From Pseudomonas oryzihabitans (GTDB lineage Bacteria > Pseudomonadota > Gammaproteobacteria > Pseudomonadales > Pseudomonadaceae), in contig NZ_VDND01000006.1 in assembly GCF_007665395.1 (NCBI RefSeq), forward strand, positions 62,001-126,000: 64,000 nt of DNA, read 5' to 3'. A program made the translations under genes and the position numbers. The notes beneath the pieces were generated by a model that saw only the letters and a program-made list of their open reading frames with translations, was not told the DNA's origin and did not search any database. Positions 36,218-45,590 of this stretch are shown here, in pieces. Numbering within the stretch: the stretch's first letter is position 1; each line of letters opens with the position of its first letter.

Positions 36218-37588
36218 TCAGTGGCGCAGCATGAAGGTGTCGTACTCCAGGTCGTCCAGCACCCGGTCCAGGCGGTGCAGGCCGAGCAGCACGCAACAGG
36301 CCAGGGAGACGGTGAAGCCGTAGCCGAAGAAGCTCGGGCCCAACTCGATGCTCAGCAGGGTCAACGCCAGGTTGAGGCCGAGGAAGAGGGTGCAGAGCAT
36401 CAGCACGGTGTCGCGCCGGTCGAGGTAGAAGAAGACGTTGAGCAGCGCCATGAACACCACCTGGATGCTCACCCCCACCACGTCGATGTAGAACAGCGGC
36501 AGGTAGTAGTGCGACATGCCGAGCCAGGCCAGCAGCTGCGGTGCCAGCAGGAACACCAGCACCAGGGTCAGGCCCTGGACCTTGCAGATCTCCAGCAGGC
36601 CCTGGCGGATGGCCAGGATCATCTGTTCCTTGAGCTGGCCGATGTGCTGCAGGGTCTCGCCACCGCGGACCGCGTTGAATACCCGCTCGTACCACTCGGC
36701 GAAGTCGGTCTCGATGCGCACCAGGAACACCGCCATGCCGGGGATGATGGCGAGGTAGGCGAGGAAGATCGGCAGGTCGTAGAGGATGGAGGCGCGCAGC
36801 GGGCCGATGACGGCGTCGGAGGTCAGGGGGTCGAACCAGAAGACGAACTTGTCGACCCAGATGCCCAGGTTGTAGAACAGCCCGGTGACCAGCAGGCTGA
36901 GGAAGATCTGCTTGCGGTCGAGGAAGTCGAAGGCCACCAGGCGCTCGGCCGGGTACTCGCGGATGATGTCGTAGAGGAACATGAACAGCAGGGCGGCGTG
37001 GCCCAGTAGCAGGGCCATCAGCAGGCCGTTCATGCCGAGGAAGCGCAGCACGAAGGCGGCGGCGATCATGATGGCGTAGCCCAGCGTCATCACCACTAGG
37101 ATGCGGTTGTAGGCCTTCATCCCCGACAGGAAGATGATCACCAGCCAGAGGTCGCAGAGGGTGACGAAGTTGGCCAGTACCAGCAGCCGGTAGGCGAAGG
37201 GCTGGTCGAACAGCGTGGCCAGCAGCAGGAAGCCCAAGCCACCGGCGACCAGGGTCACCAGCAGCAGTATGCCCACCAGGTTGGGCAGGATGCTGGTCTG
37301 TTTCTCCTCGAACAGCCGATCCGAGACGAAGCGGGTGAAGTACAGCTGCAGGCCGCCGGTGAGGATCAGCGAGCTGGCCATGAGGTAGGTCACCGTGACC
37401 AGGAACTGGCGGATCAGCACGCTGGGGGTGACGATACCGGTGGCCAGCACGCCGATCAGCATGACGCTGATGATCGACAGCACCCAGGGGCCCGAGCTGA
37501 TCAGGCCGGCGTAGACATAGGCGCGCAGGGTGGCGGTGTAGGAGTCGCGCGCGAGGATCTTGCGCAGTTCGAAGCCGATGCCGGCCAT
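36218..37588 (-). CDS. pelG: PelG, Pel polysaccharide inner-membrane transporter
   Basis: The 456-residue protein has about 12 membrane helices and is MOP-superfamily related, as in P. aeruginosa PelG (456 aa). It forms the inner-membrane Pel synthase/export complex with PelD, PelE and PelF. The start MAGIGFELRKILARDSYTAT and the internal VSDRLFEEKQTSILPNLVG segment are typical of the family. The ATG at 37588 lies one base after the pelF stop, so translation is coupled. It is the last canonical gene of the seven-gene pel operon, which is complete here and in standard order. Confidence 0.95.
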   Translation of the reverse strand: MAGIGFELRKILARDSYTATLRAYVYAGLISSGPWVLSIISVMLIGVLATGIVTPSVLIRQFLVTVTYLMASSLILTGGLQLYFTRFVSDRLFEEKQTSILPNLVGILLLVTLVAGGLGFLLLATLFDQPFAYRLLVLANFVTLCDLWLVIIFLSGMKAYNRILVVMTLGYAIMIAAAFVLRFLGMNGLLMALLLGHAALLFMFLYDIIREYPAERLVAFDFLDRKQIFLSLLVTGLFYNLGIWVDKFVFWFDPLTSDAVIGPLRASILYDLPIFLAYLAIIPGMAVFLVRIETDFAEWYERVFNAVRGGETLQHIGQLKEQMILAIRQGLLEICKVQGLTLVLVFLLAPQLLAWLGMSHYYLPLFYIDVVGVSIQVVFMALLNVFFYLDRRDTVLMLCTLFLGLNLALTLLSIELGPSFFGYGFTVSLACCVLLGLHRLDRVLDDLEYDTFMLRH

Positions 37589-37589
37589 G

Positions 37590-39113
37590 TCAGACGATCC
37601 TCCCGATGGCGTCCTGGTAGAGCTCGCGATAGCGTTCCAGCATCAGCGGCTCGGTGTAGTAGCGATTGACCCGGGCGAGGCCGGTGCGCTGCGCGGCCTG
37701 CCAGCGGCCAGGATTGCGCAGCAGGGCGAGGATGGCGCGGGCGGTGGCCTGGGGATCGGCGATGGCGACCACGCTGCCACCGGTGCCCAGGGCGCGGTCC
37801 TCGGCGGTCGAGCCTTCGATCAGTTCGCGGCAGGAACCCACGTCGCTGCTCACCACCGGCACCCCGGCGGCCCAGCCTTCGAGGATCACCAGCGGCTGGG
37901 CCTCGCTGATGGAGGTCAGCACCATGAGGCCGAGCTTGGGCAGGATGTCGCCGATCTTCTGGAAGCCGAGGAACTTCACCTTGCCCTCCAGGCCCAGGCT
38001 GGTGACCAGGCTGTGGCATTCGGCGGCGTATTCCTCGTCTTCGTCCTCCGGGCCGACCACCCAGGCTTCGGCCTCGGGCATGGCACTGATCACCCCGCGC
38101 ATGGCGCGGATGAAGGTCTTGACGTCCTTGATCGGCACTACCCGGCCGAGCAGCCCGACCACCGGCGGCACGCCTGCGGGACGGCGCTCCAGGGCGTCCT
38201 GCCACTGGGTCAGGCTGATGCCGTTGGGAATCACCCGGCAACGCGTCGGATCGGCGCCGTCCTGGATCTGCCGGCGGCGGTTGCCGTCGTAGAGCGAGAT
38301 GATCGGGTTGGCGGCCTTGTAGGTGAGCAGGCCGATGCGCTCGAAGAAGCGGATCCACAGCCGGCGGATGTAGCTGACGTCCACGTCGAGCCCGGTGCGC
38401 AGGGCTTCATCGGGCCCTTCGGCGATCCACTTGGCCTGGGCCAGGTCGATCTTGCGTTCCTTGGTGTAGATGCCGTGCTCGCTGAGCAGGAAGTTGCAGC
38501 CCCAGCGCCGTTGCAGGATGGCGCCGAGCATGCCGGCGTAGCCGGTGGAGATGGAGTGGATCATCCGCGGGCGGGGCAGGCGGCGGGCGGCCTCGGCCAG
38601 CATCAGCAGCGGCGCCTGCATGGCGCGTAGGGTCCAGAGGTAGTCGACGAAGGAGGGATCGGTGCAATAGCGCTCGTAGCCCTCGGTGATGGCTTCCCAG
38701 CTGGCGCGGCTGTACATGAAGTCGTCGAGGGTCACGCTGCCCTGGGCGAAGGCGTCCACCAGGGCGTCGCCCTGGGCGGCGCTGGGGTCGTCCGGATGGT
38801 GCAGGAAGGCGTGCAGGTCGCGCAGCAGCTGCACCGGCGCCTGGCGCCGCGGGCTGATGGGCGCGGCTTTGGGCACCCAGGAACCGGCCAGGAAGTGTTC
38901 CTCGATGTGCACCACGTTGGGCGGGATGGCGTAGTGGCGCTTCTCGTAGTTCTCGCGCTGGCCACCGATGAAGAACACCGAGAAGGTCAGCTCCGGCAGG
39001 CCGAGGATCAGCTGGTTGACCCAGCTCGACACCCCGCCGCGCACATAGGGCCAGGTGCCCTCCAGCAGCAGGCAGACATCGGGGGTGACGGTGGCGGCAG
39101 GATTGTCTTTCAT
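37590..39113 (-). CDS. pelF: PelF, Pel glycosyltransferase
   Basis: The 507-residue cytoplasmic GT4 enzyme polymerises the cationic amino-sugar Pel chain from UDP-sugars. It begins DVCLLLEGTWPYVRGGVSSWVNQLI, the family hallmark, and has the retaining GT4 E-x7-E motif in ISEAQPLVILEGWAAG (about residue 405), with LGRVVPIKDVKTFIRAM upstream. Length equals P. aeruginosa PelF (507). Its ATG overlaps the pelE stop as ATGA. It depends on PelD, PelE and PelG for activity at the membrane. Confidence 0.96.
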   Translation of the reverse strand: MKDNPAATVTPDVCLLLEGTWPYVRGGVSSWVNQLILGLPELTFSVFFIGGQRENYEKRHYAIPPNVVHIEEHFLAGSWVPKAAPISPRRQAPVQLLRDLHAFLHHPDDPSAAQGDALVDAFAQGSVTLDDFMYSRASWEAITEGYERYCTDPSFVDYLWTLRAMQAPLLMLAEAARRLPRPRMIHSISTGYAGMLGAILQRRWGCNFLLSEHGIYTKERKIDLAQAKWIAEGPDEALRTGLDVDVSYIRRLWIRFFERIGLLTYKAANPIISLYDGNRRRQIQDGADPTRCRVIPNGISLTQWQDALERRPAGVPPVVGLLGRVVPIKDVKTFIRAMRGVISAMPEAEAWVVGPEDEDEEYAAECHSLVTSLGLEGKVKFLGFQKIGDILPKLGLMVLTSISEAQPLVILEGWAAGVPVVSSDVGSCRELIEGSTAEDRALGTGGSVVAIADPQATARAILALLRNPGRWQAAQRTGLARVNRYYTEPLMLERYRELYQDAIGRIV

Positions 39114-40099
39114 AACCAGTACTTCACCAGGGCGGCGAACGGCGGCCGCTTCTTCAGATCCGCCGGCAGGCTGTCGAGCAGCGCCGGGATGACCGTGTAA
39201 TCGCGGCGCAGGAAGGCGATCTCGGCGCGGAAGGGCGCCAGCTGGGCCAGGGGCACGCCCGCCGCCTCGGCGGCCTGGAAGAACTCCAGGGCCCGCTCCG
39301 GCTCACCCTGTTCGAGGGCGATGCGCCCGGCGAGGATGCGCAGCTCGTCGTTCTCCTCTCCCGCCAGGGCCAGCTCGATGTGCTCGCGGGCCTGGCCGAG
39401 CACGTGGCGCAGCACGCTGCCCTGGGCCAGCCCCAGGTAGGCCAGTTCCCAGTAGCCGCGGGCCAGAGTGCCGTGCAGCGCCGGCTGGCGTTCCGCCGGC
39501 GTGCTGGCCAGCTCGCCGAGCTGGGTCTCGATGCGTTGGTTGATCTGGCTTTCCTGCTGGTCGAGCATCGAATAGGCCAGCAGCCGCACGTCGTCGGCCG
39601 GGTCGCGCAGGGCCAGCTTGAGGATGGGGATGGCATCGCGCCCCGGCATGCGCCGGGTGGCGAAGAGGGCGGTCAGGCGCTTGTCGGTGCTGGGCGCGTG
39701 GCGCAGCACGTCCTGCAGGCCGCCGTCGCTGAACAGCATCTCCTCGCGCCGCTCCAGCGGGCGGAAGGGCAGGTTGGGCACGCTGCGCGCCTCCCAGGCG
39801 ATCTCGCGTCTCTTGCGCGGCAGGTAGAGCGCCGGGAAGACCGCGGCGATCACCCCGGCCGCGCCCACCAGGGGAATGAAGAAGGCCAGGGCGAAGAGGA
39901 ACAGCGGACTCCAGGGCAGCGGCCGCTGGTAGCGCCGGGGCAGCAGCAGCCAGGCGCCGCCGGCCAGCAGGGCGCTGCCGGCGGCGTGGGCGGTGGCGAA
40001 GGCCAGGGCGGCGGCCGCCACCGGCAGGTTGGCGAACAGCAGCGCCCAGCTGCTGGCCTCGAAGGCGAAGGCGCCGCTAAACAGCCACTTGCTGTTCAT
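39110..40099 (-). CDS. pelE: PelE, Pel inner-membrane TPR protein
   Basis: The 329-residue product is the same length as P. aeruginosa PelE. It has two membrane helices near the N-terminus (about 20-50 and 65-90), then a cytoplasmic TPR-like repeat region (ELRILAGRIALEQGEPERALEFFQAA near 260-290) that docks PelD and PelF. The ATG at 40099 is chosen because the family-like sequence MNSKWLFSGAFAFEASSW begins there; this start overlaps the end of pelD by 23 bp, as is common in pel operons. The N-terminal extension in the open frame is non-coding. Confidence 0.92.
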   Translation of the reverse strand: MNSKWLFSGAFAFEASSWALLFANLPVAAAALAFATAHAAGSALLAGGAWLLLPRRYQRPLPWSPLFLFALAFFIPLVGAAGVIAAVFPALYLPRKRREIAWEARSVPNLPFRPLERREEMLFSDGGLQDVLRHAPSTDKRLTALFATRRMPGRDAIPILKLALRDPADDVRLLAYSMLDQQESQINQRIETQLGELASTPAERQPALHGTLARGYWELAYLGLAQGSVLRHVLGQAREHIELALAGEENDELRILAGRIALEQGEPERALEFFQAAEAAGVPLAQLAPFRAEIAFLRRDYTVIPALLDSLPADLKKRPPFAALVKYWL

Positions 40100-41450
40100 G
40101 CAGGCCACACTCGTTGAACAGGAAGACGCGCAATTCCTGGGCGCGGGTCTTGGGCAGCAGCTCGTGTTCGTGGCTGCGCACGCCCAGGCTCTCCAGGGTG
40201 CTGTCCTGGCCATGGCGTTCGGCCAGCAGCTGGCGCAGCCGGCGGCGATAGCCTTCCAGGCCGTCGGAGGACGTCAGCGGCAGGAGCACCAGCAGGCAGG
40301 CATGGCCGGCCCCGTTGGTCAGCCGCAACTGCAGGTCGAGGCCGCGGCGACTGCCTTCCAGCAGCGCCAGGGCGCGCTCGGCACCCGCGGCCTCGGTCAT
40401 CTCGAAGCAGAACAGGCAGGCGGGCAGGGCGTGTTGCTGGGCGTCGCGCAGCGAGCGCTTGAGGTGCTGGGAGAATTGCTGGGCGTCGTCGTCGGCCAGC
40501 GCCAGGGCCAGGGGATCGCTGCCCAGCAGGTCGGCGATGTGGCCGGCGAGGATGGTCAGCAGGTTGAGGGTGCGCTCGTTGAAGGAAAAGAACGGCATCT
40601 GCTCGACGGCCAGCACCGCCAGCAGGCGTTCCTCGGTATCCAGCAGCGGCACGCAGGCCTGCAGCGCCGAGTGCTGGGTCTCGCCGCGCTCCAGTAGCGC
40701 CTGGCGGATGCTCAGGGTCTCGCCGCGTGCCAGGGTCAGGCGCACCAGCAGGTCGTCGGGATCGATGCCGGGCATCTCGCCCTGGCTGGCCAGCGCCCGG
40801 CGGTCCACCCGGCCGCTGGCGTCGACCCGGTACAGCCCCGCCACCCGCAGCGAGCCGTACTGGGTCAGCAGGCCGACTATGGGTTCGGCCAGCGCCTGCA
40901 GCGCATCCTGCTCGCGCGGCACCTCGCGCAGCTGGCGGCGCAGGTCCAGCAGTGAGCTGCGCAGGCTGAGGTCGTTGCCGGCGACGCGCTGTTCCAGGCG
41001 GTCGTGGGAGATGCGCAGCAGGTGGTGGGCGCGGGTGAATTCGTCCAGGCGCAGCTGGCGATAGTCGTTGGCCAGGTCCAGGCGCTCCAGGCGCCGGTCC
41101 CAGATATCGCGGAATTCGCCCACCAGCATGGCGCTGAGCAGTACGCCGACGATGAAGGAGGGCGGGATCTCCGCATAGGCCGGATAGCCCTGGCGGTGCA
41201 GATAGAGCAGGGCCGCCACCAGCAGGGCGGCGCTCACCAGCCCGCGCATGAAGCCGTAGCGCACGCCCATGAGGATGGGCGCGAAGACCACCCAGGGAAA
41301 GGCCAGGCCGACCATCAGCGGGTCTTCCGGCACCAGCCAGAAGCCCAGGCCCAGGGCGGCCGCCGTGACCAGCAGGGTTTCCAGCCAGGACAGGCGGCCA
41401 CTGGCGCGCGGCGCCAGGGTGAAGTCCTTGTGGACGGATTGCAGGGCCAT
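40077..41450 (-). CDS. pelD: PelD, c-di-GMP receptor of the Pel synthase
   Basis: The 457-residue inner-membrane protein has about four N-terminal helices (residues 24-110), a coiled linker (115-180), a GAF domain (about 185-310) and a degenerate GGDEF domain. The degenerate domain lacks the GGDEF active motif but keeps the inhibitory I-site RxxD as Arg369-Gly-Leu-Asp372, aligned with Arg367/Asp370 that bind c-di-GMP in P. aeruginosa. Pel synthesis is therefore very probably switched on by c-di-GMP here too. The ATG at 41450 overlaps the pelC stop (TGATG). Confidence 0.95.
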   Translation of the reverse strand: MALQSVHKDFTLAPRASGRLSWLETLLVTAAALGLGFWLVPEDPLMVGLAFPWVVFAPILMGVRYGFMRGLVSAALLVAALLYLHRQGYPAYAEIPPSFIVGVLLSAMLVGEFRDIWDRRLERLDLANDYRQLRLDEFTRAHHLLRISHDRLEQRVAGNDLSLRSSLLDLRRQLREVPREQDALQALAEPIVGLLTQYGSLRVAGLYRVDASGRVDRRALASQGEMPGIDPDDLLVRLTLARGETLSIRQALLERGETQHSALQACVPLLDTEERLLAVLAVEQMPFFSFNERTLNLLTILAGHIADLLGSDPLALALADDDAQQFSQHLKRSLRDAQQHALPACLFCFEMTEAAGAERALALLEGSRRGLDLQLRLTNGAGHACLLVLLPLTSSDGLEGYRRRLRQLLAERHGQDSTLESLGVRSHEHELLPKTRAQELRVFLFNECGLHEQQVAV

Positions 41451-41965
41451 CAGCGCAACTGCAGCTCTTGCGCGGTGCCGCGCAGCACCTTCTGCGCGGT
41501 GGCGGCGAGGCTCTCGCGCGACCAGCCGGAACGGGCGCCGCTGTTGCTCCAGACGACCTTGCCGCTGGCGGGGTCGATCACCTGGAGGGTCACGCCCACC
41601 GCCGGCTCGCCGTCCAGGCCGTTCTTGTACTGCCACTCGTCGACGCTGCCGGTGAGCACGTACTGCAGATTCTGCTGCCGGGCCCAGTCCAGGGCCGCGC
41701 GCTGGCGGGCCTTCTCGTCGTCGCTGGGGGCGCCGGCCTGGCTGTCGTCGTAGACCTGCGGCCGGATGCCACGCTCGCCGAGCACACTGACCAGGATCTG
41801 CGCCGCGCGATCGCCGGCCATGGGCGCCTGGGCGTAGTTGGCCAGGGGGACCAGGCCCCAGCGGGCATCCTTGGGCAGGGCCTCGCCGCTGGGCCGGGTG
41901 AAGCTCGAGCAGCCGACCAGCAGCAGGGTGGCGGCACTGGCGACGAGCAGACGCGTGATGTTCAT
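41450..41965 (-). CDS. pelC: PelC, outer-membrane lipoprotein of the Pel exporter
   Basis: The 171-residue lipoprotein (P. aeruginosa PelC is 172) has a signal ending ATLLLVGCSSF with the lipobox Cys at 19. In P. aeruginosa it forms a dodecameric ring at the inner face of the outer membrane that guides Pel into the PelB barrel. The start at 41965 is taken because the frame before it has no signal-like sequence. It is placed between pelB and pelD as usual. Confidence 0.94.
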   Translation of the reverse strand: MNITRLLVASAATLLLVGCSSFTRPSGEALPKDARWGLVPLANYAQAPMAGDRAAQILVSVLGERGIRPQVYDDSQAGAPSDDEKARQRAALDWARQQNLQYVLTGSVDEWQYKNGLDGEPAVGVTLQVIDPASGKVVWSNSGARSGWSRESLAATAQKVLRGTAQELQLR

Positions 41966-41987
41966 GAGGTCTCTCCCTTGAAACGAC

Positions 41988-44900
41988 CTAGCGGCCGATT
42001 CGATTGCTGTATTGAATGCCCAGGGTGCTGCCGGCCTGCCCGCCGCTGCCCTGGGGCGCGGACTGGTAGCCGGCGGTGAATGCCAGTTCGTCGTCGCCGA
42101 GCACTGCCATGCCCAGGCCGACATTCAAACCGTAGTTGAATTCGCGCTCGGTCCACTGCCAGCCGACCAGGGCGTCCACCAGCCAGGTGTACTGGGGGCG
42201 GGTGCGGTTGAGCGAACCGGGGATGCCGCGCCGCCAGCTGCTGCCGACGTAGAGCTGGCCGTAGCGATCCTGCAGCAGCTGGGTACCGCCCAGCGCCTCG
42301 AGGTCGCTGGCGGTGATCTCGCCGTTCTCGCCGCTGCCGACGATGGGCTGCAGGTAGCGGGTGACGCTGTCGGGCAGGGTGCTGCGGGCCTTGTTCTGCT
42401 GGTAGGTCACGCCGCTGCGCACCTGCCAGGTGGGACCCTCGAAGAAGATCAGGTGGCTCAGCTCCAGGTTGAAGGCGAAGCCGCTGCCCAGGTCATCGCC
42501 ATCGCGGCTGGAATAGCGGTTGTGCGCCGCCCGCCAGCTCAGCTGGTCGCGCGGGGTCAGGTTGTGGCGCCCGGCCAGGCTGACACTGTCCCGCCGGCCC
42601 AGGGCGCGCAGGTAGCCGCTCTCGTCCGGTTGCCGATGCCAGTCCAGCGCCGCCTCGATCTCGGTGTTGCCGTCCAGCCGCCAGGTGCGGGCGACGCCCA
42701 GGCCGAGGCGATTGCTGTCCGCGCGCTGGCTGGCGTCCACGGTGGTCTCCAGGCCGCCATCGGAGAGGTCCTTGAGCACCTTGAGCAGCATCTGGTGTTC
42801 GTTGCCCAGGGCGTCGGCTTTCAGGCCGTTGCCCTCCAGGCGGTTCTGCTTGAGCTGGACGTCGGCATAGACGTCGTCGGCGAGGCGCCGCGCCGCGCGG
42901 ACTTCCGCACCCTGCTCGACCAGGCCGCCATAATCGCGGCGCTCCCAGCCGGCCTGGACGCCGTTGGGGGGGCGCTCGGCCTGCTCGGTGGCCTGGCGCA
43001 GCAACTGGCGCTGGATGACCTCCGGTGGCTCGTCGCCAACCGCGGTCAGCGCCGCTGCCTGGGCGTCGCCGGCGTGGCCAAGGCGTTGCAGCACCTCGAC
43101 GCGCTGCGCCGGATCCAGGTCGCCCGCCGCCAGCAGCTTCTCCAGCTCGCCGCGATTCTGCTTGCGCAGGACCTCCTGCAATTGCTCGTACTGGCGGATC
43201 TTCAGTCCATGGCTCTTGGCCCAGGCCAGCCACTCGCCCTTGAGGCCGTCGTCGTTGTTCTGGCTGAGGGCGTCCAGCCACTGGTCGAACCACAATTGCA
43301 GCATGCTCGGCGAGCCATCCTGCCAGGCGCGTGCCTGGGCCAGGGCCGCCTGGGGGCCGCGCAGGCTGGAGAGCAGCCGCAGGTAGGTGGCGTAGCGCTC
43401 GGGGGTGGCCGGCACCTCGTCGTTGGCCAGGTGCGGCGTCACCACCTTGCGCAGGCGCAGCGCCGCATCCTGGTGGCCGGCGGCGTCCAGGGCGTCGGCA
43501 TAGGCGGCCTGGATCAGCCAGTCCTGGGCATGGGCGTCCAGGTAGCGGCGATACCAGCCGAGGGCTTCCTCGGCCTGGCCCAGCAGCACCAGGCCACCGC
43601 CGAAGGGTAGCCAGAGCACCTCGCTGTCCCGCGCGCGGCCTTTCCAGTCGCGCAGCAGGGCGGCCAGTTCGACCTGGCGATTCTGGTCGATGAGCAGCCA
43701 CAGCAGCCGCTCGCGGAAGCGGTCGTCGTCCGGGAAGCGTTCCAGGGCCTGCCGATAGCCGGCTTCGGCCTGGGCGATGCGCCCGCGCTGGAAGTCGAGA
43801 CCCGCCCGGGCCAGCCAGACCGCGGGGTTGGTGGCGGAGGCCGGTTCGCGGTCGGCACTGGCCAGCAGGCGCTCCAGCGCCGCACTGTCCTTGAGTTGCT
43901 CGGCCCACTGCAGGGCCTGGGTCAGGCGATTCTGGTCCTTGCCCCTCTCCCAGCTCTTTTCCAGCAGGGCCAGGGCCTTGCGTGGCGCCGTGCGCTGGTA
44001 GAGCTCCAGCAGCCGGTCCTCGTCGCTGGCGGAGAGCCCCTTGTCGCTCGCCGCCAGGCGTTCGAGCGCCTGCTGCGAATCGGCATCGCGTTCCAGCTCC
44101 CAGGCCAGGTCTGCGCGCAGCCGCCAGTAGTCGCCGCCCTGGCGCTGCTTGGCCGGCATGCGTTCGAGCACGCTCCACGCCTCTTCCGGCTTGAACAGCG
44201 TCCACAGGGCGCCGGCCCAGGCCAGGTATTCCTCGGTGGTGAGGGGAAAGCGCTGGCCGAAGGCGGCCCAGCCATCGACCTGGGCCTGGCCCTGCTCGGT
44301 GCGGGCCAGCAGCTGTTGCAGGCGCTCCCAGGCCAGGCGCTGTTTCGGTTGGCGCTTGAGATAGCCGCGCAGCCAGAGTTCTTCGGCCGCGGGATCGCCG
44401 AGGGACTCATAGGCGAAGATCAGCGCGTCCAGCTCGGTCTTGTCCAGCTGGCGTCCCTGGGAGGCCGTGCCGAGCAGTTCGACCACGGCATCGAAACGGA
44501 AGGCGCGGGCGGCCAGTTTCCAGGCGTGATCGCGACGCGCGGGGTCGTCCTGCCGGGCGAGCAGCCGCAGCCAGAGCTCGAGGGCTTCGTCGACGTGGTC
44601 GGTCCATTCGCCCAGCTGCGCCAGCTGGGCCAGCAGCTCTTCGTCGTCCGGACGCAGGGCCAGCAGTTGCTGACCGTCCGTCCAGGCGGTCTGGGTATCG
44701 CCGCTGGCCAGGGCCAGGCGGAAGGCGGCCTCCAGGGCGGCGGGATTGTCCGGCTGCCATTGCCGCCAGCGCTCGATGAGGCGCTGGGCCAGGTCCAGCC
44801 GGCCACTGCCCTGGGCGGCGGCGACCCCGGCCTGCAGCCAGGCCAGGCCGCCCGCGTCGGCGTGCAGGCGCGGCAACTCCTCTTCCAGCAGGGCGGCGGC

Positions 44901-45590
44901 GGCGGCGCCCTGGCCGGCCGCCAGCCAGGCGTCGAAGGCCTGGTGCCGATAGCCCTGGCGCTGCTCGGCCGAGTCGGCGAGATCGGCCAGGCGCAGGTAG
45001 AGGCGGGCGGCTTCCTGCTGGCGGCCACCGGCCAGGCTCCAGCGCGCCGCCTGCTCCAGCCATTGCCGGCGGCGTGGCGGATCGCGCCGCGCCAGCTCGA
45101 CGTAGCGCTGCGCCGCCGTGGCCGGATCGGCCAGCTGCAGGGCCCGCTCGGCCACGCGTTGCAACTGGGGCGTGCTGAGGCTGGCCACGTCCAGGGCGCT
45201 CAGCCGCTGCGCCAGGCGCTCGCGCTCGGCGTCGGCCAGGCCGCCTGGCTGGGCTTCGGCCTGCAGGATGTCCATTTCCACGGCATAGAAGGGCGTCGAG
45301 GCCAGCGGCTGCGGCAGCAGTTGCAGCTGGCGCCGCGCCTCGTCGATCCGGCCCAGGGCGATCAGCTGGTCGATCAGCTTCATGCGCAGCCCGGTATCCT
45401 CCGGGGTGGCCTTGAGCAATACCTGGGCATAGCTGATGGAGACCTGGTCCGCCGGTTCCTCGCCGGGCTGGAACACCTGCTTGCCATGGAAGGTCAGCAC
45501 CAGCACCAAGGCGGTGACGAGCGCGATCCCCAGCAGTGTCCAGGCACTCAGGAGCCGGGTTTTCTTAGCCGCAGACGATCTCACCGTCAC
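41988..45590 (-). CDS. pelB: PelB, Pel outer-membrane porin with TPR scaffold
   Basis: The 1200-residue protein (P. aeruginosa PelB about 1193) has an N-terminal membrane anchor (LLSAWTLLGIALVTALVLVLTF, residues 13-34), then a long series of TPR-type helical repeats to about residue 850. The repeats bind PelA and steer the polymer. The C-terminal part of about 330 residues is a beta-barrel with alternating aromatic strands, ending STLGIQYSNRIGR. Its start overlaps the pelA stop by 26 bp, so translation is coupled. Confidence 0.95.
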   Translation of the reverse strand: MTVRSSAAKKTRLLSAWTLLGIALVTALVLVLTFHGKQVFQPGEEPADQVSISYAQVLLKATPEDTGLRMKLIDQLIALGRIDEARRQLQLLPQPLASTPFYAVEMDILQAEAQPGGLADAERERLAQRLSALDVASLSTPQLQRVAERALQLADPATAAQRYVELARRDPPRRRQWLEQAARWSLAGGRQQEAARLYLRLADLADSAEQRQGYRHQAFDAWLAAGQGAAAAALLEEELPRLHADAGGLAWLQAGVAAAQGSGRLDLAQRLIERWRQWQPDNPAALEAAFRLALASGDTQTAWTDGQQLLALRPDDEELLAQLAQLGEWTDHVDEALELWLRLLARQDDPARRDHAWKLAARAFRFDAVVELLGTASQGRQLDKTELDALIFAYESLGDPAAEELWLRGYLKRQPKQRLAWERLQQLLARTEQGQAQVDGWAAFGQRFPLTTEEYLAWAGALWTLFKPEEAWSVLERMPAKQRQGGDYWRLRADLAWELERDADSQQALERLAASDKGLSASDEDRLLELYQRTAPRKALALLEKSWERGKDQNRLTQALQWAEQLKDSAALERLLASADREPASATNPAVWLARAGLDFQRGRIAQAEAGYRQALERFPDDDRFRERLLWLLIDQNRQVELAALLRDWKGRARDSEVLWLPFGGGLVLLGQAEEALGWYRRYLDAHAQDWLIQAAYADALDAAGHQDAALRLRKVVTPHLANDEVPATPERYATYLRLLSSLRGPQAALAQARAWQDGSPSMLQLWFDQWLDALSQNNDDGLKGEWLAWAKSHGLKIRQYEQLQEVLRKQNRGELEKLLAAGDLDPAQRVEVLQRLGHAGDAQAAALTAVGDEPPEVIQRQLLRQATEQAERPPNGVQAGWERRDYGGLVEQGAEVRAARRLADDVYADVQLKQNRLEGNGLKADALGNEHQMLLKVLKDLSDGGLETTVDASQRADSNRLGLGVARTWRLDGNTEIEAALDWHRQPDESGYLRALGRRDSVSLAGRHNLTPRDQLSWRAAHNRYSSRDGDDLGSGFAFNLELSHLIFFEGPTWQVRSGVTYQQNKARSTLPDSVTRYLQPIVGSGENGEITASDLEALGGTQLLQDRYGQLYVGSSWRRGIPGSLNRTRPQYTWLVDALVGWQWTEREFNYGLNVGLGMAVLGDDELAFTAGYQSAPQGSGGQAGSTLGIQYSNRIGR

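Noticed and set aside
42012..43610. Plus-strand ORFs opposite pelB (also 43896-45614)
   Set aside because: Antisense frames of the TPR and barrel regions of PelB; no ribosome site or domain.
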